Translations under genes and position numbers: made by a program
Shown: piece after piece, positions 1 to 8,794 of the stretch
Position numbering within the stretch: position 1 is the first letter of the stretch
Layout: every line of letters begins with the position of its first letter
Notes under the pieces: generated by a model
The model's input: only the letters and a program-made list of their open reading frames with translations
What the model was told of the DNA's origin: nothing
Databases searched by the model: none
NCBI RefSeq assembly: GCF_002119685.1
Contig: NZ_CP021108.1
Location: 6,076,001 to 6,140,000, forward strand
Length of the DNA: 64,000 bases
Source of the DNA: Bordetella genomosp. 8
GTDB taxonomy: Bacteria; Pseudomonadota; Gammaproteobacteria; Burkholderiales; Burkholderiaceae_B
Direction of reading: 5' to 3'

Positions 1-223
1 CTTCGCGCACGCCGGCGATGGTCGAGTATTCGTGCACGACGCCGGTCATCTGGACTTCCGTCGGCGCATAGCCCGTCATCGACGACAGCAGGATGCGACG
101 CAGGGCGTTACCCAGCGTATGACCGTAACCGCGCTCGAAGGGCTCCATGACGATCTTGGCATGGTGCGTCCCGACGGGCTCGACTTCGATGGAGCGCGGT
201 TTCAAAAAACCTTGAGTGGACAT
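1..223 (-). CDS. rpoA: RNA polymerase alpha subunit, 5' part (runs off the window)
   Basis: The first 74 codons of RNA polymerase alpha are present; the gene continues past base 1. The N-terminal domain of alpha dimerises and nucleates assembly of beta and beta'. The visible part starts [15 protein letters not shown] and holds the family motifs [14 protein letters not shown] and [11 protein letters not shown]. The ATG at 223 is preceded by a good Shine-Dalgarno (AAGGAAA). It follows rpsD by 154 bases, the usual alpha-operon order rpsM-rpsK-rpsD-rpoA-rplQ, so rplQ is expected just outside the window. The gap upstream holds a hairpin described separately. Confidence 0.97.
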   Translation of the reverse strand, partial: MSTQGFLKPRSIEVEPVGTHHAKIVMEPFERGYGHTLGNALRRILLSSMTGYAPTEVQMTGVVHEYSTIAGVRE

Positions 224-282
224 TTACTCGTTTCCTTTTCAATACCCTCGGCTCGTTACACCGATAAGGCTGATGGAAGTAC

Positions 283-327
283 AAAAACTCGCAAACCCGC
301 AACGCCCTGACAGGGCATTTGCGGGTT
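283..327 (-). terminator. Terminator-like hairpin in the rpsD-rpoA gap
   Basis: A 9-bp inverted repeat (294-302 with 319-327) encloses a second 6-bp inverted repeat (304-309 with 311-316). Read on the minus strand, the stem is followed 6 bases later by five T's (283-287). It lies inside the alpha operon between rpsD and rpoA. It could be a partial terminator that lowers rpoA output, an RNA-processing site or a stabilising stem. The T-run is short and displaced from the stem, so full termination is doubtful. Confidence 0.45.
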
Positions 328-377
328 GGCAAGCGGCAAAAATGTGTCGCAGCGCCGCGTTGCGGCGGCGCTTGGCA

Positions 378-1001
378 TCAACGCGAATACAGTTCGACGA
401 CCATCGATTCGTTGACGTCGCGAGCAACGTCAGCGCGGTCCGGCGCCTGCTTGAAGACACCCGACATCTTGCTGGTGTCGACGTCGACCCACTGGGGCAG
501 GCCGATGCTGGTGGCCAGATCCAGGGATTCGCGAATACGGCCTTGCTTCTTGGCCTTTTCACGCACGGAGATCACGTCACCGGCCTTGACCAGCATCGAA
601 GCGATGTCGGCGGTATGGCCGTTCAGTTCGATGGCGCGGTGGCTGACCAGTTGGCGCGCTTCGGCGCGCGTGGAGCCGAAGCCCATGCGATAGACGACGT
701 TGTCCAGGCGCGATTCCAGCAGCTGGATCAGCTTCTCGCCGGTGTTGCCGCGCACGCGGTCGGCTTCCTGGAAATACTTGCGGAACTGCTTTTCCAGCAC
801 GCCGTACATACGCTTCAGCTTCTGCTTTTCACGCAGCTGCAGGCCATAGTCGGAGGTACGGGCACCCGAAGTGCGGCCATGCTGACCGGGCTTGGAATCA
901 AGCTTGCACTTGGAATCCAGCGAACGGCGGGCGCTCTTCAGGAACAGGTCGGTGCCCTCGCGCCGCGAGAGCTTGCATTTGGGTCCAATATAACGAGCCA
1001 T
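378..1001 (-). CDS. rpsD: 30S ribosomal protein S4
   Basis: S4 is a primary 16S rRNA-binding protein that starts assembly of the 30S body. In enteric bacteria it also represses its own operon. The 207 residues match the usual length of about 206. The start [16 protein letters not shown] and the central S4 RNA-binding domain (roughly residues 97-160, including [23 protein letters not shown]) are clear. Only two cysteines are visible near the N-terminus, so this is the zinc-free form. It lies 11 bases after rpsK and is surely co-transcribed with it. Confidence 0.98.
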   Translation of the reverse strand: MARYIGPKCKLSRREGTDLFLKSARRSLDSKCKLDSKPGQHGRTSGARTSDYGLQLREKQKLKRMYGVLEKQFRKYFQEADRVRGNTGEKLIQLLESRLDNVVYRMGFGSTRAEARQLVSHRAIELNGHTADIASMLVKAGDVISVREKAKKQGRIRESLDLATSIGLPQWVDVDTSKMSGVFKQAPDRADVARDVNESMVVELYSR

Positions 1002-1012
1002 TAGGATTCCCC

Positions 1013-1414
1013 TTAAATACGACGACGCTTCGGCGGACGGCAGCCGTTGTGCGGAACGGGCGTGATATCGGCGATGCTCGAGATCTTGATGCCCAATGCG
1101 TTCAGCGCACGAACCGACGACTCACGACCGGGGCCAGGCCCCTTGATGCGGACTTCCAGCGTCTTGATGCCGTATTCCAGAGCCACGCGGCCAGCCGTTT
1201 CGGCGGCAACCTGAGCCGCGAACGGCGTCGACTTGCGCGAACCCTTGAAGCCGGCGCCACCCGAGGTCGCCCAGGACAAGGCATTGCCCTGGCGATCGGT
1301 GATGGTGATGATGGTGTTGTTGAAGGACGCGTGGACGTGCGCAATGCCGTCCGAAACGTTCTTCTTGATCTTTTTGCGCACGCGCGAGGCGCCGCTGGTG
1401 GAAGCTTTCGCCAT
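1013..1414 (-). CDS. rpsK: 30S ribosomal protein S11
   Basis: S11 sits on the 30S platform and contacts mRNA near the Shine-Dalgarno helix, with S7 and S18 as neighbours. The protein has 133 residues, slightly longer than the E. coli form because of a basic Ser/Lys-rich N-terminal tail. Family motifs [22 protein letters not shown] and the C-terminal [14 protein letters not shown] are intact. It lies between rpsM and rpsD with gaps of 15 and 11 bases. Confidence 0.98.
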   Translation of the reverse strand: MAKASTSGASRVRKKIKKNVSDGIAHVHASFNNTIITITDRQGNALSWATSGGAGFKGSRKSTPFAAQVAAETAGRVALEYGIKTLEVRIKGPGPGRESSVRALNALGIKISSIADITPVPHNGCRPPKRRRI

Positions 1415-1429
1415 AATCCTGTTCCTCGA

Positions 1430-1795
1430 TTATTTCTTCAGGGACGCCGCAGCACGACGCGGACCCTTGCGGGTACGGGCGTTGGTGCGGGTGCGCTGGC
1501 CGCGCACGGGCAAACCGCGCTTATGACGCATGCCACGATAGGTGCCCAGGTCGATCAGACGCTTGATCGACAGTTGCACTTCGCGGCGCAGATCGCCTTC
1601 GACGGTAAACACACCGACGTGTTCGCGGATACGCTCCAGCTCGGCGTCGGTAAGATCCTTGACCTTCTTGGTCGTGGGCACATTAGCAGCTTCGCAAATC
1701 TTGCGGGCGCGCGTACGACCAATGCCAAAAATGGCGGTCAGGCCGATCTCGGCGTGCTGATGCGGCGGAATGTTGATGCCAGCAATACGGGCCAT
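1430..1795 (-). CDS. rpsM: 30S ribosomal protein S13
   Basis: S13 is in the 30S head, bridges to the 50S subunit and touches the P-site tRNA through its basic C-terminal tail. The 121 residues begin [20 protein letters not shown] and contain the helix-two-turn-helix core plus [20 protein letters not shown] and a Lys/Arg/Ala-rich end. In E. coli the alpha-operon leader bound by S4 lies upstream of rpsM; here only 39 bases separate it from rpmJ, so alpha genes probably read through from spc. Confidence 0.98.
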   Translation of the reverse strand: MARIAGINIPPHQHAEIGLTAIFGIGRTRARKICEAANVPTTKKVKDLTDAELERIREHVGVFTVEGDLRREVQLSIKRLIDLGTYRGMRHKRGLPVRGQRTRTNARTRKGPRRAAASLKK

Positions 1796-1834
1796 GACTG
1801 TTCCTTGAATATTCTATGCGTGGAGGCCGAGCGA

Positions 1835-1948
1835 TCAGCCCTGACGCTGCTTGTGCCGCGGGTCGGTGCAGATGACACGCACCACGCCGTGACGTTTGAT
1901 GATCTTGCAGTTGCGGCAGATCCGCTTAACCGATGCCAATACTTTCAT
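1835..1948 (-). CDS. rpmJ: 50S ribosomal protein L36
   Basis: This 37-residue gene begins [15 protein letters not shown]36 is a small protein that stabilises 23S rRNA near the peptidyl transferase region. The zinc-ribbon ligands Cys11, Cys14, Cys27 and His32 are all present, so this is the zinc-binding (C+) form. The start at 1948 follows infA by 34 bases. Length and location between infA and rpsM are standard for the spc/alpha boundary. Confidence 0.96.
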   Translation of the reverse strand: MKVLASVKRICRNCKIIKRHGVVRVICTDPRHKQRQG

Positions 1949-1982
1949 GGGTGACTCCCTGTTATTCCGTAAACCCGTCCGC

Positions 1983-2201
1983 CTACTTCGCGCGGAACAC
2001 GATCCTGGCCCTCGTCAGGTCATAGGGCGTGAGCTCCACTGTGACCTTGTCGCCCGGCAGGATCCGGATGTAATGCATACGCATCTTGCCGGAAATATGG
2101 CCCAGCACCACATGGCCGTTTTCGAGCTTGACGCGGAATGTCGCGTTGGGGAGGTTCTCCAGAACCTCGCCCTGCATCTGTATGACGTCGTCCTTTGCCA
2201 T
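1983..2201 (-). CDS. infA: Translation initiation factor IF-1
   Basis: IF-1 binds the 30S A site and assists IF-2 and IF-3 during initiation. The 72-residue protein starts [19 protein letters not shown] and forms one S1/OB-fold domain with the signatures [17 protein letters not shown] and [11 protein letters not shown]. The frame is open further upstream into secY, but the ATG at 2201 gives the family length and lies 8 bases after the secY stop. The placement secY-infA-rpmJ is typical of betaproteobacteria. Confidence 0.97.
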   Translation of the reverse strand: MAKDDVIQMQGEVLENLPNATFRVKLENGHVVLGHISGKMRMHYIRILPGDKVTVELTPYDLTRARIVFRAK

Positions 2202-2209
2202 TCTCTTCG

Positions 2210-3541
2210 CTAACGCATCGGCAGGTTCGAATTCGAGCCCTTGAAGTTTGCCTTCTTGAGCAATGAATCGTACTGGTGGGACATCATGTAGGCCTGAACC
2301 TGAGCCATGAAATCCATCGTCACCACGACAATAATCAACAGCGAGGTGCCGCCGAAGTAGAACGGCACATTCCAACGCATGACCAGAAATTCGGGGAACA
2401 GGCACACCACGGTGATGTACAAAGCTCCCGCCAGCGTCAGGCGCATCAATATCTTGTCGATATAGCGCGCGGTCTGTTCGCCGGGACGGATACCAGGGAC
2501 GAAGGCTCCGCTTTTCTTCAGGTTGTCTGCAGTTTCGCGGCTGTTGAACACCAGGGCCGTATAGAAAAAGCAGAAGAAAATGATCGCGGCCGAATACAGC
2601 GTGATGTACAGCGGCTGACGCGGCGACAACGCGGCGGCCAGGTCACCCAGCCAACGCATGTGCTGGCTGCTGGAGAACCAGCTGGTGATGGTCGCCGGGA
2701 ACAGGATGATCGACGAAGCGAAGATCGGCGGAATCACGCCCGCCATGTTCAGCTTCAGCGGCAGGTGCGAGCTCTGGCCGCCGTAGATCTTGTTCCCGAC
2801 CTGGCGCTTGGCGTAGTTCACCGTGATCTTGCGCTGGCCGCGTTCCACGAACACCACGAAGGCCGTCACCACGATCACCAGGGCGACGATGAACAGCGCC
2901 GACAGCACCGACATCGAATTCGTCCGCACCAGGTCCAGCAAGCCGGCCAGCGCGTTCGGCAACCCCGCCACGATACCGGCGAAGATCAGGATGGAAATCC
3001 CGTTCCCCAGCCCGCGCTCGGTGATCTGCTCGCCCAGCCACATGATGAACATGGTGCCGGTCAGCAGGGTGACCACCGTCGTGAAGCGGAACAGCATGCC
3101 GGGATCCGTCACCAGACCAGGCTGCGACTCCAGCGCCACCGAAATACCCACCGCCTGCACCAGCGCCAGCACGACCGTGCCGTAACGCGTGTACTGCGTG
3201 ATCTTGCGACGACCTGCCTCGCCTTCCTTCTTCAGCGCTTCCAGCGATGGGACGACCACCGACATCAGCTGCATGATGATGGATGCCGAGATGTACGGCA
3301 TGATCCCCAGCGCGAAGATGGAGAACCGCGACAGTGCTCCGCCGGAGAACATGTTGAACAGGCCCAGGATCCCGCCCTGGTTCTGCCGGAACAGATCAGC
3401 CAGCGCGTCCGGGTTGATGCCCGGAACGGGGATGTGGGTGCCCAGGCGATAGACCACCAGTGCGAGCACGAGGAATACGAAACGGCGCTTCAGATCGCCG
3501 TATCGCGGTCCGGTCTTGCCCAGTGCCTGTGCGTTAGCCAC
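2210..3541 (-). CDS. secY: Protein translocase subunit SecY
   Basis: SecY is the channel of the inner-membrane Sec translocon; it works with SecE (also in this window at 48790-49170), SecG and SecA. The 443 residues contain the expected series of about ten hydrophobic membrane segments. The N-terminal motifs [11 protein letters not shown] and [20 protein letters not shown] (plug region) are present. So is the long cytoplasmic loop with [17 protein letters not shown] that contacts SecA and the ribosome. It follows rplO by 10 bases in spc-operon order. Confidence 0.98.
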   Translation of the reverse strand: MANAQALGKTGPRYGDLKRRFVFLVLALVVYRLGTHIPVPGINPDALADLFRQNQGGILGLFNMFSGGALSRFSIFALGIMPYISASIIMQLMSVVVPSLEALKKEGEAGRRKITQYTRYGTVVLALVQAVGISVALESQPGLVTDPGMLFRFTTVVTLLTGTMFIMWLGEQITERGLGNGISILIFAGIVAGLPNALAGLLDLVRTNSMSVLSALFIVALVIVVTAFVVFVERGQRKITVNYAKRQVGNKIYGGQSSHLPLKLNMAGVIPPIFASSIILFPATITSWFSSSQHMRWLGDLAAALSPRQPLYITLYSAAIIFFCFFYTALVFNSRETADNLKKSGAFVPGIRPGEQTARYIDKILMRLTLAGALYITVVCLFPEFLVMRWNVPFYFGGTSLLIIVVVTMDFMAQVQAYMMSHQYDSLLKKANFKGSNSNLPMR

Positions 3542-3551
3542 TGATCACCTC

Positions 3552-3992
3552 TCAGGCGAGCGAGCCGCCCGCGGCTTCGATGGCGGCGCGAGCGCCGGCC
3601 GTCGCGGTAATGCCTTTCAGCACGACCTTGCGCGACAGTTCGCCAGACTTGATGACCTTGGCATAACGGACCTGCTGGCCAACCACGCCAGCCTGCTTCA
3701 GCACCTGGACGTCGATTTCGTCGACGGGCACCTTCTGCAGGTCGGACAGGCGGACCTCGGCGTACAGGTGCTGACCCAGGGGCGTGAAGCCACGCTTGGG
3801 CAGGCGACGCTGCAGCGGCATCTGGCCGCCTTCGAAACCGACCTTGTGGAAGCCGCCCGAACGCGATTTCTGACCTTTGTGGCCACGGCCGGCCGTCTTG
3901 CCCAGGCCGGAACCGATGCCACGGCCGACACGGCGCTTGGCATGCTTGGAGCCCTCGGCGGGCTTCAGCGTGTTGAGTTGAATTTCAGACAT
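3552..3992 (-). CDS. rplO: 50S ribosomal protein L15
   Basis: L15 is a late-assembly 50S protein that threads into 23S rRNA. The 146 residues begin [20 protein letters not shown] and carry the glycine- and arginine-rich extension [20 protein letters not shown] typical of the family, followed by the folded C-terminal half. It lies between rpmD (10-base gap) and secY (10-base gap). Confidence 0.98.
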   Translation of the reverse strand: MSEIQLNTLKPAEGSKHAKRRVGRGIGSGLGKTAGRGHKGQKSRSGGFHKVGFEGGQMPLQRRLPKRGFTPLGQHLYAEVRLSDLQKVPVDEIDVQVLKQAGVVGQQVRYAKVIKSGELSRKVVLKGITATAGARAAIEAAGGSLA

Positions 3993-4001
3993 CGCGATTC
4001 C

Positions 4002-4187
4002 TTAGACTTCCGTGACGGTGACCAGGTAATCCACAGTACGGATCATCCCGCGCACCTCGGGCGTATCTTGCAGGACGCGCGAGCTATTGATACGACGCAG
4101 GCCCAGGCCGCGCACGGTGTCGCGGTGGGATTGCTTGGTACCGATAACCGAGCGCACCAGGGTGACTTTGATCTGCTTCTGAGCCAT
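4002..4187 (-). CDS. rpmD: 50S ribosomal protein L30
   Basis: This is a small 61-residue 50S protein with the ferredoxin-like L30 fold. It starts [25 protein letters not shown] and ends in the conserved [10 protein letters not shown]. The gene sits 3 bases downstream of rpsE, so the two are probably translationally coupled. Confidence 0.97.
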   Translation of the reverse strand: MAQKQIKVTLVRSVIGTKQSHRDTVRGLGLRRINSSRVLQDTPEVRGMIRTVDYLVTVTEV

Positions 4188-4190
4188 GAC

Positions 4191-4712
4191 TTACCCCAGG
4201 ATCTCTTCGACGGTCTTGCCACGCTTGGCGGCAACTTCCGACGGCGTCATGGAAGCGCGCAGGCCATTCAGCGTGGCGCGAACCATGTTGTAAGGATTGC
4301 TGGAACCCAGGCTCTTGGCCACGATGTTGCGCACGCCCATCACTTCGAAGATCGCGCGCATCGGGCCGCCGGCGATCACGCCGGTACCTTCGGGAGCCGG
4401 AGAAATCAGCACGGTGGAGGCGCCATGCTTGCCGACCACGGTGTGGTACAGGGTGCCGTTCTTCAGGGCGACCTTGAACAGGCCGCGACGGGCCTGTTCC
4501 ATCGCCTTCTGGACGGACACCGGCACTTCACGCGCCTTGCCCTTGCCCATGCCGATGCGGCCATCGCCGTCACCGACCACGGTCAGCGCGGCGAAGCTCA
4601 TCGTGCGACCGCCCTTGACCACTTTGCTGACGCGGTTCACCGCGATCATCTTTTCGCGCAGGCCGTCGTCGTTCTCTTTTTCCACGGCGCCTTTGCCTTG
4701 TGGTTTAGCCAT
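4191..4712 (-). CDS. rpsE: 30S ribosomal protein S5
   Basis: S5 lies at the mRNA entry channel with S3 and S4 and contributes to decoding fidelity and mRNA unwinding. The 173 residues include the N-terminal double-stranded RNA-binding part ([21 protein letters not shown]) and the C-terminal S5 domain ([20 protein letters not shown]). Length is typical, 166-175 residues. It sits 15 bases after rplR. Confidence 0.98.
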   Translation of the reverse strand: MAKPQGKGAVEKENDDGLREKMIAVNRVSKVVKGGRTMSFAALTVVGDGDGRIGMGKGKAREVPVSVQKAMEQARRGLFKVALKNGTLYHTVVGKHGASTVLISPAPEGTGVIAGGPMRAIFEVMGVRNIVAKSLGSSNPYNMVRATLNGLRASMTPSEVAAKRGKTVEEILG

Positions 4713-4727
4713 TTGACTGATCCTCGC

Positions 4728-5093
4728 TTAGAACTTGAGGCCGGCTTCACGCGCGGCATCGGCCAGCGCCTTCACGCGGCCATGGTAACGGAAGCCCGAG
4801 CGATCGAAGGCGACCAGCTCGATGCCGGCGGCCTTGGCTTTCTCGGCCACGCGCTTGCCCACCAGTTCGGCGGCGGCCTTGTTGCCGCCACGTCCGGTCT
4901 GGCCGGCGAGCTGGTTGCGCACTTCGGCTTCCAACGTGGAAGCGCTGACCAGCACGCGGTCGCCTTCCGGCGAAATGATGTTCGCGTAGATGTGCAGGTT
5001 CGAGCGGAAGATCGACAGGCGATGAACGCGCAGTTCGGTGATCTTCCGGCGGGTCGGAACCGCACGACGCAAACGGGAGGTTTTCTTGTCCAT
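4728..5093 (-). CDS. rplR: 50S ribosomal protein L18
   Basis: L18 binds 5S rRNA together with L5 (6382-6921) in the central protuberance. The 121 residues have the basic N-terminus [18 protein letters not shown] and the conserved C-terminal region [24 protein letters not shown]. It follows rplF by 21 bases. Confidence 0.98.
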   Translation of the reverse strand: MDKKTSRLRRAVPTRRKITELRVHRLSIFRSNLHIYANIISPEGDRVLVSASTLEAEVRNQLAGQTGRGGNKAAAELVGKRVAEKAKAAGIELVAFDRSGFRYHGRVKALADAAREAGLKF

Positions 5094-5114
5094 GATTCGT
5101 CCTTGCGTGCGCCG

Positions 5115-5648
5115 TTACTTCTTCTTGGTTTCTTTGATGATGACGCGCTCATCCGCATAACGCACACCCTTGCCCTTGTAGGGCTCGGGCTTGCGATAGG
5201 CGCGGATCTTCGCGGCCTGCTGGCCCACTTCCTGCAGATTGGCGCCCGCGACGATGATTTCCGTCGGCGTGGGGCACTTCGCGGAGACACCCTTGGGCAG
5301 CTTGTGCTCGATGTCGTGGGAGAAACCAAGTTGCAGCTTGACGACGTCGCCTTGCACTTGAGCGCGGTAACCCACGCCAACCAGGTTCAGCTTGCGCTCG
5401 AAACCCTTGCTGACGCCGGTAACCATATTGGCGACCAGAGCGCGCACCGTGCCGGACATGGCGTTGGCATGGCGACCGTCGTTCGCGGCGACGAAGGTCA
5501 GCTTGCCTTCATCCAGCTTGACGACGACGTCGCCCGTCAGCGCTTGTTCCAGCGTGCCCAGCGGGCCCTTGACGGTGATCTGGTCTTCCTTCAACGTCAC
5601 TTCGACGTTCTTCGGCACTTCGACCGGGTATTTGGCTATACGTGACAT
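5115..5648 (-). CDS. rplF: 50S ribosomal protein L6
   Basis: L6 binds near the sarcin-ricin loop and is needed for normal elongation-factor function. The start at 5648 gives 177 residues ([17 protein letters not shown]), the family length. It has a strong ribosome-binding site (TTAAGGAGA) 7 bases upstream. The frame is open for 16 more codons upstream, but those overlap rpsH and lack family similarity. Two repeated L6 domains are visible, with the C-terminal signature [14 protein letters not shown]. Confidence 0.97.
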   Translation of the reverse strand: MSRIAKYPVEVPKNVEVTLKEDQITVKGPLGTLEQALTGDVVVKLDEGKLTFVAANDGRHANAMSGTVRALVANMVTGVSKGFERKLNLVGVGYRAQVQGDVVKLQLGFSHDIEHKLPKGVSAKCPTPTEIIVAGANLQEVGQQAAKIRAYRKPEPYKGKGVRYADERVIIKETKKK

Positions 5649-5658
5649 GCGAGTCTCC

Positions 5659-6054
5659 TTAAGCCACGTAGCACAGGACTTCGCCGCCCACGCCATTGGC
5701 GCGAGCCTTGCGGTCGGTCATGACGCCACGCGAGGTCGACACGATGGCAACGCCCAGGCCGTTCATGACCTCGGGGATGTTGCTGCGGCCCTTGTAGATA
5801 CGCAGGCCGGGGCGCGAGACGCGTTCGATGCGCTCGATGACCGGGCGGCCAGCGTAGTACTTCAGGGCGATCTCGAGCTCAGGCTTGGCCTGGTTGCCCT
5901 TGACCTCGAAACCATCGATGTAGCCTTCGTCCTTCAAGACGGCAGCGATAGCGGCCTTCAGCTTGGACGACGGCATGGTCACCGTGACTTTGTCAACTTG
6001 CTGCGCATTGCGAATGCGGGTCAGCATATCGGCGATCGGATCGCTCATGCTCAT
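5659..6054 (-). CDS. rpsH: 30S ribosomal protein S8
   Basis: S8 is a primary 16S rRNA-binding protein. In E. coli it is the translational repressor of the spc operon, acting at the rplE start. The chosen start at 6054 gives 131 residues beginning [19 protein letters not shown], matching the family. Fifteen further in-frame codons upstream would overlap the rpsN end and are not conserved. The C-terminal motif [25 protein letters not shown] is split across two conserved blocks and is intact. Confidence 0.97.
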   Translation of the reverse strand: MSMSDPIADMLTRIRNAQQVDKVTVTMPSSKLKAAIAAVLKDEGYIDGFEVKGNQAKPELEIALKYYAGRPVIERIERVSRPGLRIYKGRSNIPEVMNGLGVAIVSTSRGVMTDRKARANGVGGEVLCYVA

Positions 6055-6064
6055 ATTCGTTCTC

Positions 6065-6370
6065 CTACCAGCTGGCCTTGGTGATGCCGGGGATTTCACC
6101 CTTCATCGCCATTTCGCGAAGTTTGTGGCGCGTCAGGCCGAACTTGCTGAACACGCTACGCGCACGTCCCGTCACCACGCAGCGGTTGCGCTGGCGGGTC
6201 GGGTTGGCGTTGCGCGGCAGCTGTTGCAGCTTGAGCCGAGCTTGGTAACGTTCTTCGTCGGTCTTCGACTGATCGTCGATGATCGCCTTCAGTGCGGCGC
6301 GCTTGGCGGCGAATTTGTCAGCCAGCTTGGCACGCTTGATATCGCGATTGATGAGTGAGAGTTTGGCCAC
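6065..6370 (-). CDS. rpsN: 30S ribosomal protein S14
   Basis: S14 is in the 30S head near the A site. This is the long, zinc-independent (C-) form of 101 residues. It starts [20 protein letters not shown] and ends with [41 protein letters not shown] in the usual order. No CxxC pairs are present. It lies 11 bases after rplE. Confidence 0.97.
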   Translation of the reverse strand: MAKLSLINRDIKRAKLADKFAAKRAALKAIIDDQSKTDEERYQARLKLQQLPRNANPTRQRNRCVVTGRARSVFSKFGLTRHKLREMAMKGEIPGITKASW

Positions 6371-6381
6371 GTCATCGTCCC

Positions 6382-6921
6382 TTAATTACGAAACGGGAAG
6401 CTGAACGCCGTCAACAGCGCCTTGGCTTCTTCGTCGGTCTTGGCAGTGGTCGTGATGCTGATGTTCAGCCCACGCAACGCGTCGATCTTGTCGTACTCGA
6501 TCTCGGGGAAAATGATCTGCTCTTTCACCCCGATGTTGTAGTTGCCGCGGCCGTCGAAAGCACGGCCGGACACGCCACGGAAGTCACGCACCCGCGGGAA
6601 GGCCACGGTCACCAGGCGATCCAGGAAGTCGTACATCCGTTCGCCGCGCAGGGTAACCATGCAGCCGATCGGATAGTCTTCGCGGATCTTGAAGCCGGCG
6701 ATAGCCTTGCGGGTCTTGGTGATCACGGGCTTCTGGCCGGCGATCTTGGTCAGGTCCGAAACGGCGTGCTCGATCACTTTCTTGTCGGCAACGGCTTCGG
6801 ACACGCCCATGTTCAGCGTGATCTTGGTGATGCGCGGCACTTGCATCGCGCTCTTGTAGCCGAACTTTTCCTTCAGCTCACCAGCGATCTTGTCGCGGTA
6901 CAGGTCTTGCATACGAGTCAT
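6382..6921 (-). CDS. rplE: 50S ribosomal protein L5
   Basis: L5 binds 5S rRNA and contacts the P-site tRNA and S13 across the subunit interface. The 179 residues start [20 protein letters not shown]. They contain [16 protein letters not shown] and the C-terminal motif [20 protein letters not shown]. The ATG follows the rplX stop by 12 bases. In E. coli the S8 repression site overlaps this start; I did not find its exact form here. Confidence 0.98.
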   Translation of the reverse strand: MTRMQDLYRDKIAGELKEKFGYKSAMQVPRITKITLNMGVSEAVADKKVIEHAVSDLTKIAGQKPVITKTRKAIAGFKIREDYPIGCMVTLRGERMYDFLDRLVTVAFPRVRDFRGVSGRAFDGRGNYNIGVKEQIIFPEIEYDKIDALRGLNISITTTAKTDEEAKALLTAFSFPFRN

Positions 6922-6933
6922 GTCTTACGCTCC

Positions 6934-7254
6934 TTACGCCTTGGCGCCGACTTCGGCACCATTGGAACGGAAGATGCGGACCCGGCGGCCGTCGACTTCC
7001 TTGACGCCCACGCGGTCGCCCTTGCCCGTAGCCGGGTTGAACAGCGCGACGTTGGAAATATGGATAGGCATCGACTTTTCGACGATGCCGCCCGGGTTGT
7101 TGGCCATGGGATTCGGCTTGGTGTGCTTCTTGACGACGTTCACGCCTTCGACCAGCACGTAATCGGCATTCACGACCTGCAGCACGGTGCCGCGACGCTT
7201 CCTGTCACGACCGGTCAGGACGATGACTTCGTCACCTTTGCGGATATTGTTCAT
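6934..7254 (-). CDS. rplX: 50S ribosomal protein L24
   Basis: L24 is an early 50S assembly initiator bound near the exit tunnel. The 106 residues carry the N-terminal KOW motif ([19 protein letters not shown]) and the conserved [18 protein letters not shown]. It sits 10 bases after rplN. Confidence 0.98.
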   Translation of the reverse strand: MNNIRKGDEVIVLTGRDRKRRGTVLQVVNADYVLVEGVNVVKKHTKPNPMANNPGGIVEKSMPIHISNVALFNPATGKGDRVGVKEVDGRRVRIFRSNGAEVGAKA

Positions 7255-7264
7255 CGCTGGCTCC

Positions 7265-7642
7265 TTACAGCACTTCGGCCGCGAGCGACACGATCTTCAT
7301 GAACTGCTCGGTACGCAGCTCACGGGTCACGGGTCCGAAAATGCGGGTGCCGATCGGTTCTTTCTTGGCGTTCAGCAGAACGGCCGCATTGCCGTTGACG
7401 CCGGGAAAGCGGATCAGCGAACCGTCCTTGCGGCGCACGCCGCTGGCGGTACGCACGACGACGGCGTTGTAGATTTCGCCCTTCTTGACGCGACCGCGCG
7501 GGGCGGCGTCGATGACGCTGACTTTGATGATGTCGCCGATACCGGCATAACGGCGCTTGGAGCCGCCGAGCACCTTGATGCAACGCACGCGGCGCGCACC
7601 AGTGTTGTCGGCCACGTCCAGCGTGGTCTGCATTTGGATCAT
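7265..7642 (-). CDS. rplN: 50S ribosomal protein L14, first gene of the spc block
   Basis: L14 is at the subunit interface (bridges to h14 of 16S rRNA) and is the target of the silencing factor RsfS. The chosen start at 7642 gives 125 residues beginning [18 protein letters not shown], as in the family. The frame is open six codons further upstream, without a conserved sequence. Internal motifs [17 protein letters not shown] and [12 protein letters not shown] are clear. In most bacteria rplN follows rpsQ directly. Here rpsQ is about 6.2 kb away, so rplN heads a separate transcript with its own leader (7643-8003). Confidence 0.98.
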   Translation of the reverse strand: MIQMQTTLDVADNTGARRVRCIKVLGGSKRRYAGIGDIIKVSVIDAAPRGRVKKGEIYNAVVVRTASGVRRKDGSLIRFPGVNGNAAVLLNAKKEPIGTRIFGPVTRELRTEQFMKIVSLAAEVL

Positions 7643-7758
7643 GATTTTTCCTGTTCCCAACTTAACGGAAAGTGCTGCTGCCGCTCCCGTGGCGCCGGCC
7701 GGTATCCATACTGGCCGCCGTCAGATCGCGGGCAAAACCGCCTTTTCCGTCAGTTTTG

Positions 7759-7788
7759 GTCCCGTAAGGGTTTAGTCCCATAAGGGTT
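7759..7788. repeat. Tandem 14-base repeat in the rplN leader
   Basis: Two copies of GTCCCRTAAGGGTT lie at 7759-7772 and 7775-7788 (period 16, one base different). Each copy is itself a small palindrome (CCC-GTAA-GGG), so each could form a short hairpin. They sit within the roughly 330-base untranslated leader of the spc block. A role in leader-mediated control is possible but not shown. Confidence 0.6.
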
Positions 7789-7970
7789 GATAACCCCGGT
7801 CCGCCCTGCCGAGCCTGCCGGCCTGCCCAATTCTGGACCTGCCCGTATTGCCCGTACCTGACTAACCAGGGTTGGTATCCTGCGGATTCCCCGACCGACT
7901 CCGTTGCCCGTGACTATGACCATGACTACGCCCAGCCTATTGCGACACGGATTCTGCGGGAAAGCTAACC

Positions 7971-8000
7971 ATTCTAGCCTGATTCACGCCCAGTACGCAA
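7971..8000 (-). promoter_or_regulatory. Candidate promoter of the spc block (rplN onward)
   Basis: On the minus strand a -35-like TTGCGT (7995-8000) is followed after 18 bases by TAGAAT (7971-7976), which matches the -10 consensus at five of six bases. It lies immediately downstream of the lpxO-like gene and about 330 bases before rplN. The remainder of 7643-8003 holds no convincing gene. Confidence 0.5.
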
Positions 8001-8003
8001 GCG

Positions 8004-8756
8004 TTATCCCTTATCCCCGCCGTAGTAGTCTTTTTCCCACAGATCGTGGTTGGCCTTGCCCTGGCGGATCTCGCTGGTCATGGGCGCCAGCGCCAGGATC
8101 AGCAGGTTGATCCAGCGCATGGGCAGCCGGCAGGGCCGCTCGAAATCGACGAAGAGGACCACGCGCACCCCATCGGTGTCGTTATGGACCTCGTGGGGGT
8201 ACAGATCGTCGAAAACGACCGCTTCGCCTTCCTTCCAGACATAGCGTTGCCCGTTTACCTCGATCCAGCAGCGCTCGCGCGGCTCCGGAACCACCAGGCC
8301 GAGGTGCAGCCGCAGCACCCCGTTATAGGGGCCGCGGTGCAAGGGGATGCGCTTGCCGGGCTCCAGGATGGAGAAGAAGGCGGTGCGTATGCCCGGAATG
8401 CGCTCCAGGGCGCGGGTGGTGGCGGGACACCGCGCCATATTGCGCGCCGAAGACAGGCCATATGCCATGAAGACGAAGGTCTTCCACTGGTCGTCGGTGG
8501 TGATGGTCGCCACGTCGGGCGACAGCTCATGGAAAGCCGGCAACCGCTCCCGGTCGGCCAGGACGTCCATCAGTTCCGCACGGATGGCCGGGGCCTGGGA
8601 CTCCAGCTCCGTTATCCATGGAAACTGCGCATTGTCGAAAATGGGATGGTCGCCGACCAGGGATGCCTTGGCGATGCCGTTGTGCAGCCAGTCGATCAGC
8701 GCGAAGAAGGAACGCGATAACAGCGTGGGGGAGGATGCGGGCGCTGACGGATTCAA
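8004..8756 (-). CDS. Aspartyl/asparaginyl beta-hydroxylase family dioxygenase, LpxO-like
   Basis: This belongs to the Fe(II)/2-oxoglutarate-dependent beta-hydroxylase family (AspH fold). Its nearest bacterial type is LpxO, which 2-hydroxylates lipid A acyl chains at the inner membrane. The segment H140-R-G-P-Y-N-G-V-L-R149-L-H carries the first metal ligand and a conserved arginine. H188 (PHEVHNDTDGVR) supplies the second histidine and R198 a likely 2-oxoglutarate contact. A hydrophobic stretch near 213-227 could anchor it to the membrane. The start is uncertain: the best in-frame choice is a TTG at 8756 after an AAGGA-like site, because the nearby ATG at 8761 is out of frame. Substrate is inferred, not shown. 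Confidence 0.8.
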   Translation of the reverse strand: MNPSAPASSPTLLSRSFFALIDWLHNGIAKASLVGDHPIFDNAQFPWITELESQAPAIRAELMDVLADRERLPAFHELSPDVATITTDDQWKTFVFMAYGLSSARNMARCPATTRALERIPGIRTAFFSILEPGKRIPLHRGPYNGVLRLHLGLVVPEPRERCWIEVNGQRYVWKEGEAVVFDDLYPHEVHNDTDGVRVVLFVDFERPCRLPMRWINLLILALAPMTSEIRQGKANHDLWEKDYYGGDKG

Positions 8757-8794
8757 GGCATCAATGATGAGGACGGCACGAAGGGTTCCTTATA

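Noticed and set aside
3516-5645. A 709-codon plus-strand frame across rplO, rpmD, rpsE, rplR and rplF
   Set aside because: It spans gene boundaries and mirrors several ribosomal proteins; it is a shadow.
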